From Malaya genurostris (taxonomy: Eukaryota; Arthropoda; Insecta; Diptera; Culicidae): a stretch of 64,000 nucleotides of DNA. The first letter of the stretch is position 1. The number at the start of each line of letters is the position of its first letter. A program made the translations under genes and the position numbers. The stretch lies in the NCBI RefSeq assembly GCF_030247185.1, contig NC_080571.1:15407631-15471630 (forward strand), in the 5' to 3' direction. This document shows positions 1 through 11,374 of the stretch, one piece after another. The notes below the pieces were generated by a model. The model was not told the DNA's origin. It did not search any database and saw only the letters and a list, made by a program, of their open reading frames with translations.

Positions 1-103
1 TTCCAAATCTACTTCTTCAAAGCTGAGTTTTGTTATATATCCAGGCTTTTGATTGTATTGAAAACATCTTGCTGCGAAATTTCTATTCAATATCTCAATA
101 TAG

Positions 104-587
104 ACGTCGTATTTCACATGAATTTATATTCAAGAACATGGAAATTGTGTGCTTTGAATATTACATGGATTGAAATCAAATTGGGATAAAAAACAAAAAC
201 ATATCGATAGAAACAGCGCGAATCCATACATCGGCACTTGGTAGCCGAGTGCACATTACACTCGGAGCTTGTAAAATTCTGCACGAATTTAATATTGCGT
301 CATTGGACAAGTTAAGTATACTTAACTTTTCCAATGACGCAATATAAAATTCGGCTTTAAGTGCCGATGTATGGATTTATATGTATCAATTATTTACTAA
401 GTAAATATGAGCATTTTTGGCTCAATCCATTAAATGGCGTCCTTTGTAATCTAATGTTTCTCGGTTAATGTCGCGCTGTTTACTATCGACATTTTTTGTT
501 TTTTATTCCAATTTGATTTCAATCCATGTAATTTTCAAATCACACAATTTTCCATGTTCCTGAATATAAATACGTATGAAATATGAC
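104..587. mobile_element. Fold-back element with ~115-bp inverted arms
   Basis: The arm at 104-220 and the arm at 472-587 are reverse complements with roughly 85-90% identity by eye, including a shared run from 'acatggattgaaatcaaatt' through the AACAGCGCG end. Inside lie two further inverted pairs: 221-239 with 359-378 (built on CATCGGCACTT), and a palindrome at 284-351. No coding capacity is present. The structure fits a non-autonomous fold-back element or MITE. Outer ends are approximate and I could not see a clear target duplication. Confidence 0.75.
284..351. repeat. Near-perfect palindrome at the core of the fold-back element
   Basis: The sequence around 292-345 reads almost identically on both strands and is centred on GTTAAGTATACTTAAC at 311-326. 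With 221-239/359-378 and the outer arms, it makes three nested inverted repeats. It would extrude a long hairpin when single-stranded. Confidence 0.8.
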
Positions 588-2859
588 GATTCATTTATGT
601 TCATCTTATGAGATGTAAAATGTAATTTTTATAGCTGTGTAGACTTACTATCTCATGATCTATTTCGATTAAACCAATTAAACGAAATCTAACAAACGAA
701 CCGAACCTGCGTTTCTGTTACTTTCGCATATATAAGTCAAGCTAAACAGCATGAATCAGCAGCATAAAACATGTAGTAGGATTATTGTTGTTATTGTTAT
801 AATTGACATCACTACACCATTGACACGGTATTACTGCACTACCGGCTGTGAAAATTGCATATGTTTTCAAATAAATTTCAATTCATTTCATTGACATTCT
901 TTTATTCTTTCGGTCGCACTTATCATAAAATAGCTAAAATTTTCATCATCTTTTACCAATATCACACTTCAGTAGCACATTTTCTTTATAGCGTGTGCGA
1001 AATAGAACAAAGCACGAACGAACAAAGCACGCACGAACAAAGCAAGCACGAACAAAGCACGCATGTCCTGTTTTCTTCTTTCATGTTGCACGTACCAGTG
1101 TTGTACATTCTATATGGCGGTTTGAAAACTTTGACTTCGAACTATAACTGCGGAACCGGAAGTCGGATCCGGATGAAATTTCACAGTAGCTTTTGAGATA
1201 ATGTGAGCATTAATTTAAACCAGGATTTCTAAAAATCTCTAAAGGTCTCCCCCTTAATTAAGTTTATATGCCAACAAACTAACAAATTCTGTAAACTAGA
1301 AGAATTTATCAGACAGTTTTATGGGATTTCTATCTGTTTTTGACCATCGCTTGTGAAAAACTACCCATGAAATCTTTTTGTTGTTGCGAGAAAATCAACT
1401 AAAATGTAAATTCCCGAGGATGTTTTGCCGATTCTATTTTTAGCCTTTGTTTGCGGCGTATTTGTTTTCAGTAATATCAGGGCAGATCAATAACTGATTA
1501 TGCGTTTCAATTTTGTTTTCGTTATTTGGTAGTAAGTGTACATCATTATTAAATATTTATAGAGAATATCACACCCTTCCAACACCGACATTTCCAGATT
1601 TTTACGAGCTGTGGCTCAAATCAAAATGAAATTTAGCAAACAAACAAAATCTTGAATTAATTCATATCTGAAAGCATATTTAAACCAAAACCATTGATTT
1701 GATATATCTATCGCACAATATTTAAGATAATACCAAAGATAAATAATAAAGACATGTACGTGCATATAAATATTTTGAAAAAATGTGGTTCGTTCCCGGT
1801 ACCTTCTGAAATGACCGCACTCACCGCTTGGTGGAGCGCGAGATTAATTGCATTGTTATCATTTCAACCAAAGTGTGCCATAAAATCTCAATGTATACAA
1901 ATGAGCTACCGAATCGAAACACGACGTAAAATACACTGGTGGCGTGATAAGACAGTTTTGGTTGTGTTGGTAATTTTCTCACGAAATTAAGTATGGCGCG
2001 CCGGGATTCAAGCATGTAAACATAAACAAACGACCATTTCAGATCGGGATTTCACTTCTAAGTTACTCCAGTTGTCGCGCAGCCTGGCGAATCTTTGCCA
2101 CTAATTGAAAATCTGGACATTTTTTCGTCAAGGGTTTGCAAGGTAACGTCGAAATATAGAAAATTTTACACACATCCGATTCTGTTCATTTCGTTGGAGG
2201 AAGGATTTGGCGGATCGCACTGTAGTATCTATTACAGTTATTATGGATAATGGAGTGATTGTGCTGTGGGTGGCATTTCAAAAGCTGGTGATGAAAACGA
2301 TTGAAACATCCCGGAACAAAACACCGTATTTCACTGTCAATGTTTTCGTAAACAGAACCAACTCTAAATATTTTCATAAAAGCAACTCCCGGAACGACAT
2401 TTGTTTATGTTTTTCTTCTTCACGTCTCTCTGTTATTCCACAATAAAATGACAACCGCACTAACACATAGAAAAATGTGATCACCAGGGTATTTTACATC
2501 GTGGAATCGAAAGGGTTCTCACGGTTTGACATTTGCATTAGGAATGTATGATGGGAACTCAGCAGTGTAACCAATTTATCAACATTGGTGCCAGTTTCGC
2601 GGAGGACCGTAGATGTGCGCCAAAAAAAGATCGTGACTGTCATGTCTGGAAATTAGTTTGTGATAATACTACGAAATTCGCAAAAAAAACAACAGCAAAG
2701 CTCTCATTTTGAACAACCATCCTCCGCAATTCGCCTACATCCACAGTCTAAATAAGAAATAACTGATTTTATAAATACCCATCAGGAAAAAATACCCAAC
2801 GAAGCAAAAACTTTCTTCATCCTACCGCCAGAACTCGAAGACAAACGGCGCCCAATCAG
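588..2859. other. AT-rich DNA without recognisable genes
   Basis: Reading frames here are short and show no family motif. The stretch contains a short tandem repeat at 1003-1066 and, near 1140-1240, a piece with 'cggaaccggaagtcggatcc', a motif also present at 54070-54090 and 41705-41725, so this is probably a fragment of a dispersed mosquito-type repeat. Nothing else can be supported. Confidence 0.5.
1003..1066 (+). repeat. Short tandem repeat, 12-16 nt unit
   Basis: Four to five imperfect copies of a CACGAACAAAG-type unit follow each other. They give an NEQSTHEQSKHEQ-like reading in one frame, which is an artefact of the repeat. Confidence 0.7.
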
Positions 2860-4690
2860 TGATCTGCTATGAAATAAAAGCCCAGTACAGGCGGCATTCG
2901 GAGTTGAAACAGCAAGTTCCAGAAAAATAAGTCACATTCCACGGTGGCGGCATACAATTACTATCTCCCATTGAAACCCAACCTAGTTTGTGGTCAATGG
3001 ACCGCTCGGAGATATACCTTAAACGGTTTCGCCGATGATGATCTCGGCTAGTTCGGGCCCGGTTGCGCACAAACGACGGTTCGTAGAGTTGCAAAAAAGG
3101 GGCTGGACCAGCTCCGGACACCGCCGCGGCTTCCCTTCACAGCACTTCACAGAGCAAAGGGAAACAGAGAAAAGTTGAAGCCCATTAATATTGTTCCCGC
3201 TTGTGTTCTTTCTATTCATACGGCGAATTGGCCCGGATTCCAATTTCAATGGATTGCCCCGAAGGTTCACGGCCAAATGCAAACGCGTAGATGATTGCGT
3301 CCTTCGCTTTTGGGTTCTCCGCGCATGCGGAACACGATGCGGCAGACAAATGGAAAATGGGTCACACCCGTTGGGGAGCGGCTAATCCAAATTGGTTATT
3401 TCTAGCCATCACCCAAGCGGACACGAAACGCGCCGTCCTAACAGCCCAAGCCTACTGCGACGGCAACTGAGAGAGCTTCAGCTTGTCGCAACGATTGGGC
3501 CAACACCGCTTTTGTCAGAGCATGAGTATCCAAGTTGACCTAAACGGTGAGTGATTGTGCTCGAGCGAGAGCGTGAGAGTGCCCCGAAGCTTCGGTTCGG
3601 TTGAGTTCCCATGTGGGACCGATCGAGCTGAAACGAAAAAAAAAGACTGCCTTCAGTTGGTCTGTTCCCGAAGCGCACACTCCGACATTAGGGACTCGCT
3701 CTTAGAAAGATCATTAACCAACCAAAGTACTTGAAGCCGGATTAGAGGTAGCTACGCAAACACGCAAACACCGAGATACGAACGTACGAATTGAAAAGAC
3801 AACGGTTATTGTTGTAAAAGCACACGACGAAACCCCCCGCTCAGGAGGGAGATTCATTGATCTTGGTTGTCGTCGTCGTCGTCGTTTCTGTAGTCGTTGG
3901 CCGTCGGTAGTTATTATTTCTGTTCACGGCGGTTTGCGCAACCGGTCTTCCCGGCCGGGAGGATTAGCTGTCTTGCTCGCAGTTAGATGCACTGCACACT
4001 AGTGACATACAGCGGGATGTGCAGAGACACAGTTGGCGAGGCGAGGCGGATAATGGATCGGGAAGTTGTTGGCGAGTTGGCGGCCGATTTCCATCCGACG
4101 ACGCTTGAGCTCTGGCTGCACCGTAATTAAACTAATGAAGTGATGAAGTGCGTGAAATTATGTGATTCTGCCAACTCTGTCCATATGTCAAATATCTGTC
4201 AAACCAAATTTTCACTGCCTACGGAAGAGTTAATGAAGTTGTCTTCCGGGACGCTAGCGAACCATTTAGAATCGTACGATCTGAGCTGAGGCTTGAACCT
4301 CTAATTGCATAAATTCATTGCTGTTCCCGCCCTGCCGAGCTCAAACTAAACAATGGTGCAGCGGATTGCAGCAGGAACTCATTATAAATTGGTACCACCT
4401 TTTTCGGTTCGCCACCAGCACTCTAATCGAAAGCAAAATTGAATATTTATATCCAAACCAAGCCTGGCATCGGGCTGACGGAATGACGTCGTTCTGGGCT
4501 CCGGCGGCTCTGTCAGCCCGTCGTCCGTTTGTTGTTTGTTGTGTGCGGTACGAAATTGCATATAAATTTACAACAATTGCCATTATTATCGATCTTCACT
4601 CGATCGGCGGCTCGACGGATCCCAGCCGGACCGGTTGGAAACCTGACCGGAGGCAAGCGGGTCGATGCTAGACGCCCCTATCTAGGCTTC
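2860..4690. other. GC-richer unique island, non-coding as far as can be seen
   Basis: Base composition is visibly more balanced than in the flanks, and no transposon motif is present. It includes a GTC microsatellite at 3867-3886 and many short frames, but no frame shows domain-like composition. It may be intronic, 5'-untranslated or regulatory DNA of a host gene. Position relative to a host gene cannot be judged from this window. Confidence 0.4.
3867..3886 (+). repeat. (GTC)n microsatellite
   Basis: About six to seven GTC units in a row inside the 2.9-4.7 kb island. Confidence 0.85.
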
Positions 4691-5685
4691 ACAATGGACG
4701 ACAGAGGAAAAAAAACAGAATAATAATGTTGTGCATTGTGAAGGGTGAAGGTCAAATCTGGCATGCTGTAAATACAAATATGATAGGCTGATCTTTTTTT
4801 TTTTCATTTTTGCTATCCTCACATAAATCTGAGCTGCCTGTTGTGCATACAAATTTAGCGCTTGCTTCTCGTCTAGTCACGATCGATCGCCAGCCAGAGA
4901 CTTGATTTGGTAGTCCGGAATGATTTCTCATATTAGTTGCTAGTTGATTGGGCGCACTGCACTGAGGTTGGTAAATAAAGTAATTATTTCTTCCAGCGGG
5001 TAATCGGAAGACGAGAAGGCGTATAAATGAGAAGGAATTGAATTTAAATAGATCATGAAATAATCCTCACTGTAATTTTCCTTTATTCTGAAACGAAAGA
5101 GCACCGAAAGACAGGTGGAAAAAGTCCTGCAGTTGGGAGCCATATTTAAAGTTCGTAAGTAGTAATCTATCAAAACTGTGATTACGAATGAATTACTCGA
5201 TCACTAGAGAAGAAATCCGATTATACTGAATTTGTTATGATTACTTAAAACATGTTTGAAGAAGCACCATTTCGTTTTCAAGTAGGGTGGTAAAATTTTA
5301 AGCGAACAAGTAAAAACTTTTTCTTATCCGGGGAAATCGAAGACAAGGAAAGGTAGTATTTGCATGTGAAGAGTTTGTTTTAGGAAGAATAGGAATTTTT
5401 GTTTGATAATTACTCACTGTTTAATGGATTTTCGAAGAGTTGCACCTCCTTTTTGTTCTATGCTGTAGTGGCAGCATGCCGAATCATACCAAAAATTTTA
5501 CAGATCTTTTTTGTGAGCTTTTATATAACCCAAGCAACAATTTTTACTCAAAATGCACAGTTTCTACTAGTGACTAGCAACATATTGGAGTTCAGCTAAA
5601 AATAAGTTGTCGTTACGTTGCAATGTCATGCTGAAATAACTTATCTTTCCACAGCATGAACATACTACTGAAGAGTGCTTATTTG
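4691..5685. other. AT-rich DNA, nothing recognised
   Basis: No frame has family motifs. There are poly-T runs near 4795-4805 and no inverted repeat that I could see. Confidence 0.4.
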
Positions 5686-5965
5686 AGGGGCGGGTAGGGA
5701 CTAACAATTTTGAAAACTTAATTTTTTTTTTGTGTTTTCTTAGAGTAAAACATTTAAAAAAAAACTGTGAAATTTTCAAGCCTATCGGAACAAAACGGGC
5801 CTTTACCTTTGCTTATCTCATACTACGGAGCAGCAAGAGCTCGGCGCATAGGCCCAACAGTTCTGGTTCGATTGACTTGAAAGATTGACAAAACATTCTT
5901 AAAATGTTTTATTATGACAATTGAAAAAAATATGATTTTTCAAAAGTGTTAGACCCTACGCACTC
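5686..5965. repeat. Fold-back repeat family F, copy 1
   Basis: The left arm at about 5686-5810 (gggtaggga...aacggg) and the right arm at about 5840-5965 (ending in 'ttagaccctacgcactcc') are inverted copies of each other. The same sequence occurs as an inverted pair at 52434-52720 and as a single arm at 51560-51700. No coding potential. It behaves as a dispersed non-autonomous element. Confidence 0.65.
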
Positions 5966-6357
5966 CCCAGAAAAATAAATTGTTTCCTTCGATTTTATAG
6001 ACAATAAATATTACAAAAATACAAAAATCGTTTGGGAATATTTCAATGGCTCCGAAAAAAAAACGATCTTCAGAATTTATCCGATGTTTACAACTGTTGT
6101 GTACTTTTTGCCATCATTCGTTTGTCTACACCAGAACCAACATACTGGACCGGGGTTCAACAACTAAAACTGAATTCAAGAACTATGAAACGAATCATGT
6201 TGCTAGATTATGATTCGGAATCCAGATAGAGAATTCAACTCATGAGTATTGTTCTAAAATTTTGAAACTGATCTTTTGGCATTAAAAATGCCTTACTCTT
6301 CACTATACGGGGCCGGGAGTCAATTAAAAGTTTCAAAAATAGCCGCATAAAATTTTT

Positions 6358-6765
6358 ACGTCATAATTTTGAACTTTAATAACTCGGTCATTTGTTGATG
6401 GATTGACATAATTCAACAACCAATCGATTCGGAAACTTTTAACTTAAACATATATGGCAACGTCGTTTTAGTATTTCAATAGCATACTATTAAAAAAATG
6501 GTTGGAATCGACCTATGTTTTCATCCACCAATCCCAGCTGACCAAATTGACGTCATTTTTTTGTTCGGCATAGGAGGCTTTGCATCATGCATAAAAACAC
6601 CGCATCATTCTGCGTAGTTCGAAAAGAAATCTATAAATATATGCTGCAAATCATTTCTTGATTTCAGTTGATGCTTGACTGCGAGTGAAACAAGTAGTTC
6701 GTCCAGTGAGGTGATGACTAGATTGTATATGCGTTCGCTCGTTGGATTGTCGCTTTTGCTAACTC
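6358..6765 (+). repeat. Dispersed repeat D, copy 1
   Basis: Begins near 'gtcataattttgaac', passes through 'actcggtcatttgttgatg' and 'caatcgattcg', then a 'tctataaata' TATA-like segment, and ends near 'tcgttggattgtcgctttt'. The same order of motifs recurs at 7762-8116, and part of it at 8200-8330. The TATA-like segment followed by about 60 conserved nucleotides suggests a promoter-bearing element, but no coding part is attached. Class unknown. Confidence 0.65.
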
Positions 6766-7624
6766 TTCACTGTTCGAGACTGGGTGTCAATTTGAAAAAA
6801 AGCAAAACTAACCGCGTTTCCTTTTGTCGTGAATACGACTTACTTTACTCTGGGGCGCCTTTTCAAAATTTGCCATATGGAAGAATGGGCAGAACTTAAT
6901 CGTGAATATCTCGACTTGTATTAAAGGCAGCAACACAATTATTTCACTATTTCATCAAAAATATGATCAGGAATTTAGGATAATATTTTGAACAGTGTGA
7001 GATAACCACAAACAACTCAAAAATTAAGTTTTCTGAAAATTTTAAGACAACGCTGAAAACTCTTTACTTTTGCTTGGGTTTCTGCGTGGTTAAAAGCCTC
7101 AAACGCTCAGGTCGTAGTTCTCATTTGCCTTCCGATCGTCAAGGCGAGAAGACGCATTTAACCAGTTTCGCATCATTTGGCACTGCGAGCGGATGTGTCG
7201 GTTTGTACGCAAAGCTAGTTTTAATTCAAGCAAGAACGATTGCATCAGCTGCTGATGGTTTGCATTGGAGAGAAAGAAACAAGAAACGAAAAGTGGACAA
7301 CATTATATAAAACCAGCCATTCTAATGGCTCTAAATGTTATCTAAATAACTATTAAGATTACTTCTTTCCAAATCGAAGGAAGAAATCATCAGTTTAGTG
7401 AATTTCCAAAATAATTTGATTTGCTTCGTGCACTTTTCGCTGTGCTAAAATCAATCGAGAAAAATGTTCCGAACTGTGCTAAATTTCGTAAAGAATTCCA
7501 CAATTTGGTCCTTCTAAAAGGCAGAAATGAATCCTGTACTGCATCTTGATAGTTTCTTTCAATGAAATATGCAAATCCGATATGAGATAATCGACTTCAA
7601 AAATCGTTGAAAATTTTAGTAGTG

Positions 7625-7756
7625 AAAAGGGGGAAAGTTTCCCAATTCACACAATCGATCAACTATCAATTCGAATTCGAAAGTGTAAAGAAATCGTGTC
7701 AGTTTTATTCGTATTCACGACATCCAGTTATGTCTCTGACATTACACACCCGTACT
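7625..7756. repeat. Short shared repeat with 51687-51735
   Basis: The stretch around 7698-7756 (tattcgtattcacgacatcc ... attacacaccc) is the reverse complement of 51687-51735 with few differences, so this is a fragment of another dispersed repeat. It sits directly before repeat D copy 2. Confidence 0.6.
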
Positions 7757-7761
7757 TTTTT

Positions 7762-8116
7762 CTGTCATAATTTTGAACGCTTATAACTCAGTCATTTGTT
7801 GATGAATCTATATAATTTAACTACCAATCGATTCGAAAATATTTAACGTCATTTAAGTATTTCAATTGCATACCATTGAAAAATTGGATTGAGTTGACCT
7901 ATATTTTCACGAGCCAATAACAGTCTCAGTGAATGATTTCAAACTCTCGTCCGAGTTGCGCAGTATGAACTATAGCACAAAAGGGAATCTATAAATAAAT
8001 GGCCAAATACATTTCTGCTTTAGTTTATCCATGGCTGCCAGCGAGGAAGGGTGAATGGACGACAAAGCTGAAAGTTACATTCATTTGCTCGCTGGTTAGT
8101 TGCTTTTGTATGTGTG
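7762..8116 (+). repeat. Dispersed repeat D, copy 2
   Basis: Same order of conserved segments as 6358-6765, in the same orientation: 'tgtcataattttgaac', 'cagtcatttgttgatg', 'accaatcgattcg', 'tctataaata', then the 'gctcgctggttagttgctttt' end. Identity looks like 70-75%. The two copies are old and diverged. Confidence 0.65.
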
Positions 8117-8199
8117 CGGCGTGTTGATACCGTATTCACTGGTATTGAATACAGTTAGCTGTTTATTTCCATTCTCCGGTATATCGAGATATACTTAGA

Positions 8200-8330
8200 T
8201 ATATCGGTGATAGATTTTTCGAACCTAATTTGAAGCGCTTGTATCTCGGTGATTTGTTGATGGGTTTTTCTCATTTAACTTGATTTGAAAAAGTTTAAAA
8301 ATGTTTCAATTTGTCAACGGGTAGTTTGCA
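8200..8330 (+). repeat. Dispersed repeat D, partial copy 3
   Basis: Contains 'cggtgatttgttgatggg' and a following stretch that parallels the first 110 bp of copies 1 and 2. It stops before the TATA-like segment. Confidence 0.45.
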
Positions 8331-10249
8331 TACAGAAATCTCCATTTACATACGAACAACGCGGTGGCGCTCAAATAGATTCAGTATAAAGTTGTGTTAT
8401 GATGATAATCATTGGTACTTGGTTTTCATTAAATGTTCCTGAACACAATGAACTATCTCTCAGCATAATTCCTTAAGCTCTATTATTGAACTAAACAATA
8501 ATCGTGTAACCTAATTGCATAGTTAGAAATTGATTTAGAATCTTATAGAAGGGATCCAGACTAAGTGTAACAAAAATAATGCAATGCAAATCGTTATGCA
8601 GTATCGACAGATTTTAGAAGATTCGGAGCTTAGTACAAATAAGTTGCACAGACTCACATATATAAAATTATCAGATGCAATAAGGAAATTAGAGATAAAC
8701 TCAAGATAAGAATCCTCACTAAACTCGGGTCACTACCAGTTTCAATTAAATTATGATTTATATCAAAACAACAACTGTCTTATCATAAAATATATAAAAT
8801 CTTCTCTAATCGCTGTTTATAAAATGAATAAGTTTGTACGTTCTCTGCCTTGAAAATTATTCTGATATAAAATCGTTTATTTCGTCCAGATTTATATCTT
8901 GAGGTTGTTCGTATCCAAAATTGGTCTTTTAAGTAACTCATAATTGACTTTCATTTGAAGGATATTTTCAAAAATTTTGAAATGAAAAATTAGAGTAAGT
9001 TTGTATTTTGTTGCTGTTTAGTCCATCCACCATCATCTTTATTTTTGTATTTATTATGGATACCTTATTTCATTATTAATGTACTCGTGCTCGGTCGTGT
9101 CTTGCATACAACCCTTTAATTTTTTTAACTGGAATTCCCAACCTGAACAAAGGAACTAAATTAAGTTCCAAAATCCAGTTCCAAAGTCCAAATAGAGGCT
9201 GGGGTCCACTAGGAGATTGATGGTACCTATTATCTTTCTCCGCACAGTACCAGCCTAGATGCCGTGAGGAATGCAGCGGGAAAGAAAATATATCCAAAAA
9301 TAGATCCACTGGGTTCCTGCTTCCATGTCGTAAAAGGCGACAATTTTACGAGTTTCGCTTTCCCTTCAGTTATCAAATTTTTTCAACGTTTCACACCCGA
9401 TTACTATATTTTACTTAATTATCTCAACTTCAACTTCATCTAACCTATCAATTTCCTTCCATTTTTTCTTTTGTTTTTCTTCGTCCATGTTATTGCTTGT
9501 CATTTAAGATTATAAATTGAATGATAAAAATCGACAATAATATTACAATGTTAATAACATAGATAATATATAAGATATATTGAATAAATAGTAGGAAAAT
9601 ACTTGTTTGTTTGATAAATCTATATTTTTTTCTCGGTAGCCGGCTGCCCAGATCAACCAATATATCCAATTATTAATTTTTCGCGGTAAATTATAAAGTG
9701 GAAATAATAAACAATCAAGACACACGAGAAATCTGTTGACGTTTGTTTGGTGTTTCAAAATGCTTTGAAATAATTTATAAAATATGTAACTACAATGAAT
9801 AAAGGTTTTTTTTCCAAATCCTACTCAATCGTTTATTTTGTAGCCAATAGCTTCATTTGAAAAAAAAATGAAGTTTTGATTCGTTATGCGATAGTATTTC
9901 AATTTTTACTTCAGTTTCCACGAATAAGAACTCTGAATCAAGACTTCCCGGGACTTCAGTATCGAATATTGTTGAAACGTTCACTCGGGAAGTGATGCAT
10001 CCAAACATTTTGAAACCGGAACATACGAAGCCGAGCGCAATTACCACCATTACTGAAATTTATACTAACAAGTATCCTTCTCCCGTGACACTTGTAGATT
10101 GTGCAGTAGTATATACGGCTTCGAGTAACAAACAAATGTTGCACTAACATCCCCTCCCAGTCCTTAGTCAATCTACGTTCGGGCCTGGCCGGCACCGGTA
10201 CTAATCAATAAATTCTGGGGTTACCAGAAGATGTATGTTGAAGGATAAT
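8331..10249. other. AT-rich DNA, no gene recognised
   Basis: The segment at 9120-9370 includes short repeated 'gttcca' words and a more balanced patch ('gggttcctgcttccatgtcg'), which could be an old retroelement fragment. A second balanced patch lies at 9950-10200. Neither shows a translatable domain. Confidence 0.35.
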
Positions 10250-10712
10250 TTTCCAGTCCCAGGTTTAATCACCTAGGAATTCTCCGTACAATTTCAGTTA
10301 ATCCCGATCAGTAACAAAGTAGCAATTTAGTTTCAGCTTGCAGGTTCTGAATTCTAAAATAGGATAATGAAACTGAATTCAGGATTAAAATTCTGGTCCG
10401 GAAACCAAGGTTCCAAACCTCAGGTTCGGACTTCAAATATAACCTGAACCTGTCAGAATGCAGATATTAAGTTCATATCCTGAAATTAATTCCAGAATTC
10501 TGAAGTTGAATGCCTGAATCAGAATTCTGGGTTCCAACTCTGAACATAAACTCAGTAGCAAAATCTAGTCAAGAAACCAGTTCCAGAATTAGGATTCAGT
10601 TCCAGAGTTAAGGTTTTAAATTCTGAACCTGTAATCAGAAACTAAATTCTGACACAGAGTTCTGAAATAAAGTCCTGTGTCTGAAAATAAGTTCAGAATT
10701 CAGGTGGACCAG
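10250..10712. repeat. Degenerate GAATTC/TTCTGAA-rich tract
   Basis: Words such as GAATTC, TTCTGAA, CCAGAATT and GTTCCAG recur every 10-25 nt over about 460 bp, on both strands because the core word is palindromic. No fixed repeat length holds for long. It looks like slippage-derived cryptic repeat DNA, comparable in style to the large array at 17.3-25.1 kb but of different sequence. Confidence 0.7.
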
Positions 10713-11109
10713 AATCTAGGATCGTAGTACTAACCATGCACTTATTCTGTACGCTAAGAATCGGCTGCAAAGTCTGTTGAATCATAAAGGCCAAATTCAA
10801 CAAAAGTAATGTATTGCTAAGACTTCGCTTTGATATGTGCCTAAACTGTTTTGTTTTTTTTTTACTTCGAACTCGCACCCCTGTATAGAAAACACATAGT
10901 GCTACTTCACTCACAGACTCGTAAAGATTTATTTTGAAGTCATTTAATAATATTATTTGAAACGTTTTACATAGCTAGAAGCATCTTCCGCGATTCTAAG
11001 AGCAGATTCTAGCAACAGCTACTAGAAAATTTTTAGAAAATCTTATTTAAAAAAATACTACAGTCTAAAGATCTCGTGGATATTGCAATGAAGCTTTTTG
11101 TCGTTCTCT

Positions 11110-11374
11110 ATAGTATACATTGCTGGAAAAACCGACTTTCGAACAGCGGCTCGGAGATACATAGTGTTAAATACCATTCGACTCAGCTCAACGAGATCGG
11201 AAAATGTCTGTGTGTGTATGTATGTGTGTGCACTTTTCAACAATTTTTTTCGCGCTCAATTTTCTCTAAGATGTCAGAACAGATTTTAACAAACTTAGGC
11301 TCGTTTGAAAACTACTATTGGTAATTTAATCAGGTTTGAAGTTCGAACGGCTGTCACTTACTGTTCTGGTGGTA
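11110..11374 (+). repeat. GT-rich repeat family G, copy I (left part)
   Basis: Has the series 'tgctggaaaaaccgacttt', 'agtgttaaataccattcga', 'gagatcggaaaatgtctgtg', a GT-rich run, then 'acaaacttaggctcgtttga'. The same series occurs at 31960-32430 and, reversed, at 53215-53826 and 54000-54585. This copy is cut by mariner copy 1 and resumes at 12667. Confidence 0.75.

Noticed and set aside
855..1196. 113-codon plus-strand frame
   Set aside because: It runs through a short tandem repeat and a dispersed repeat fragment, with no family resemblance.
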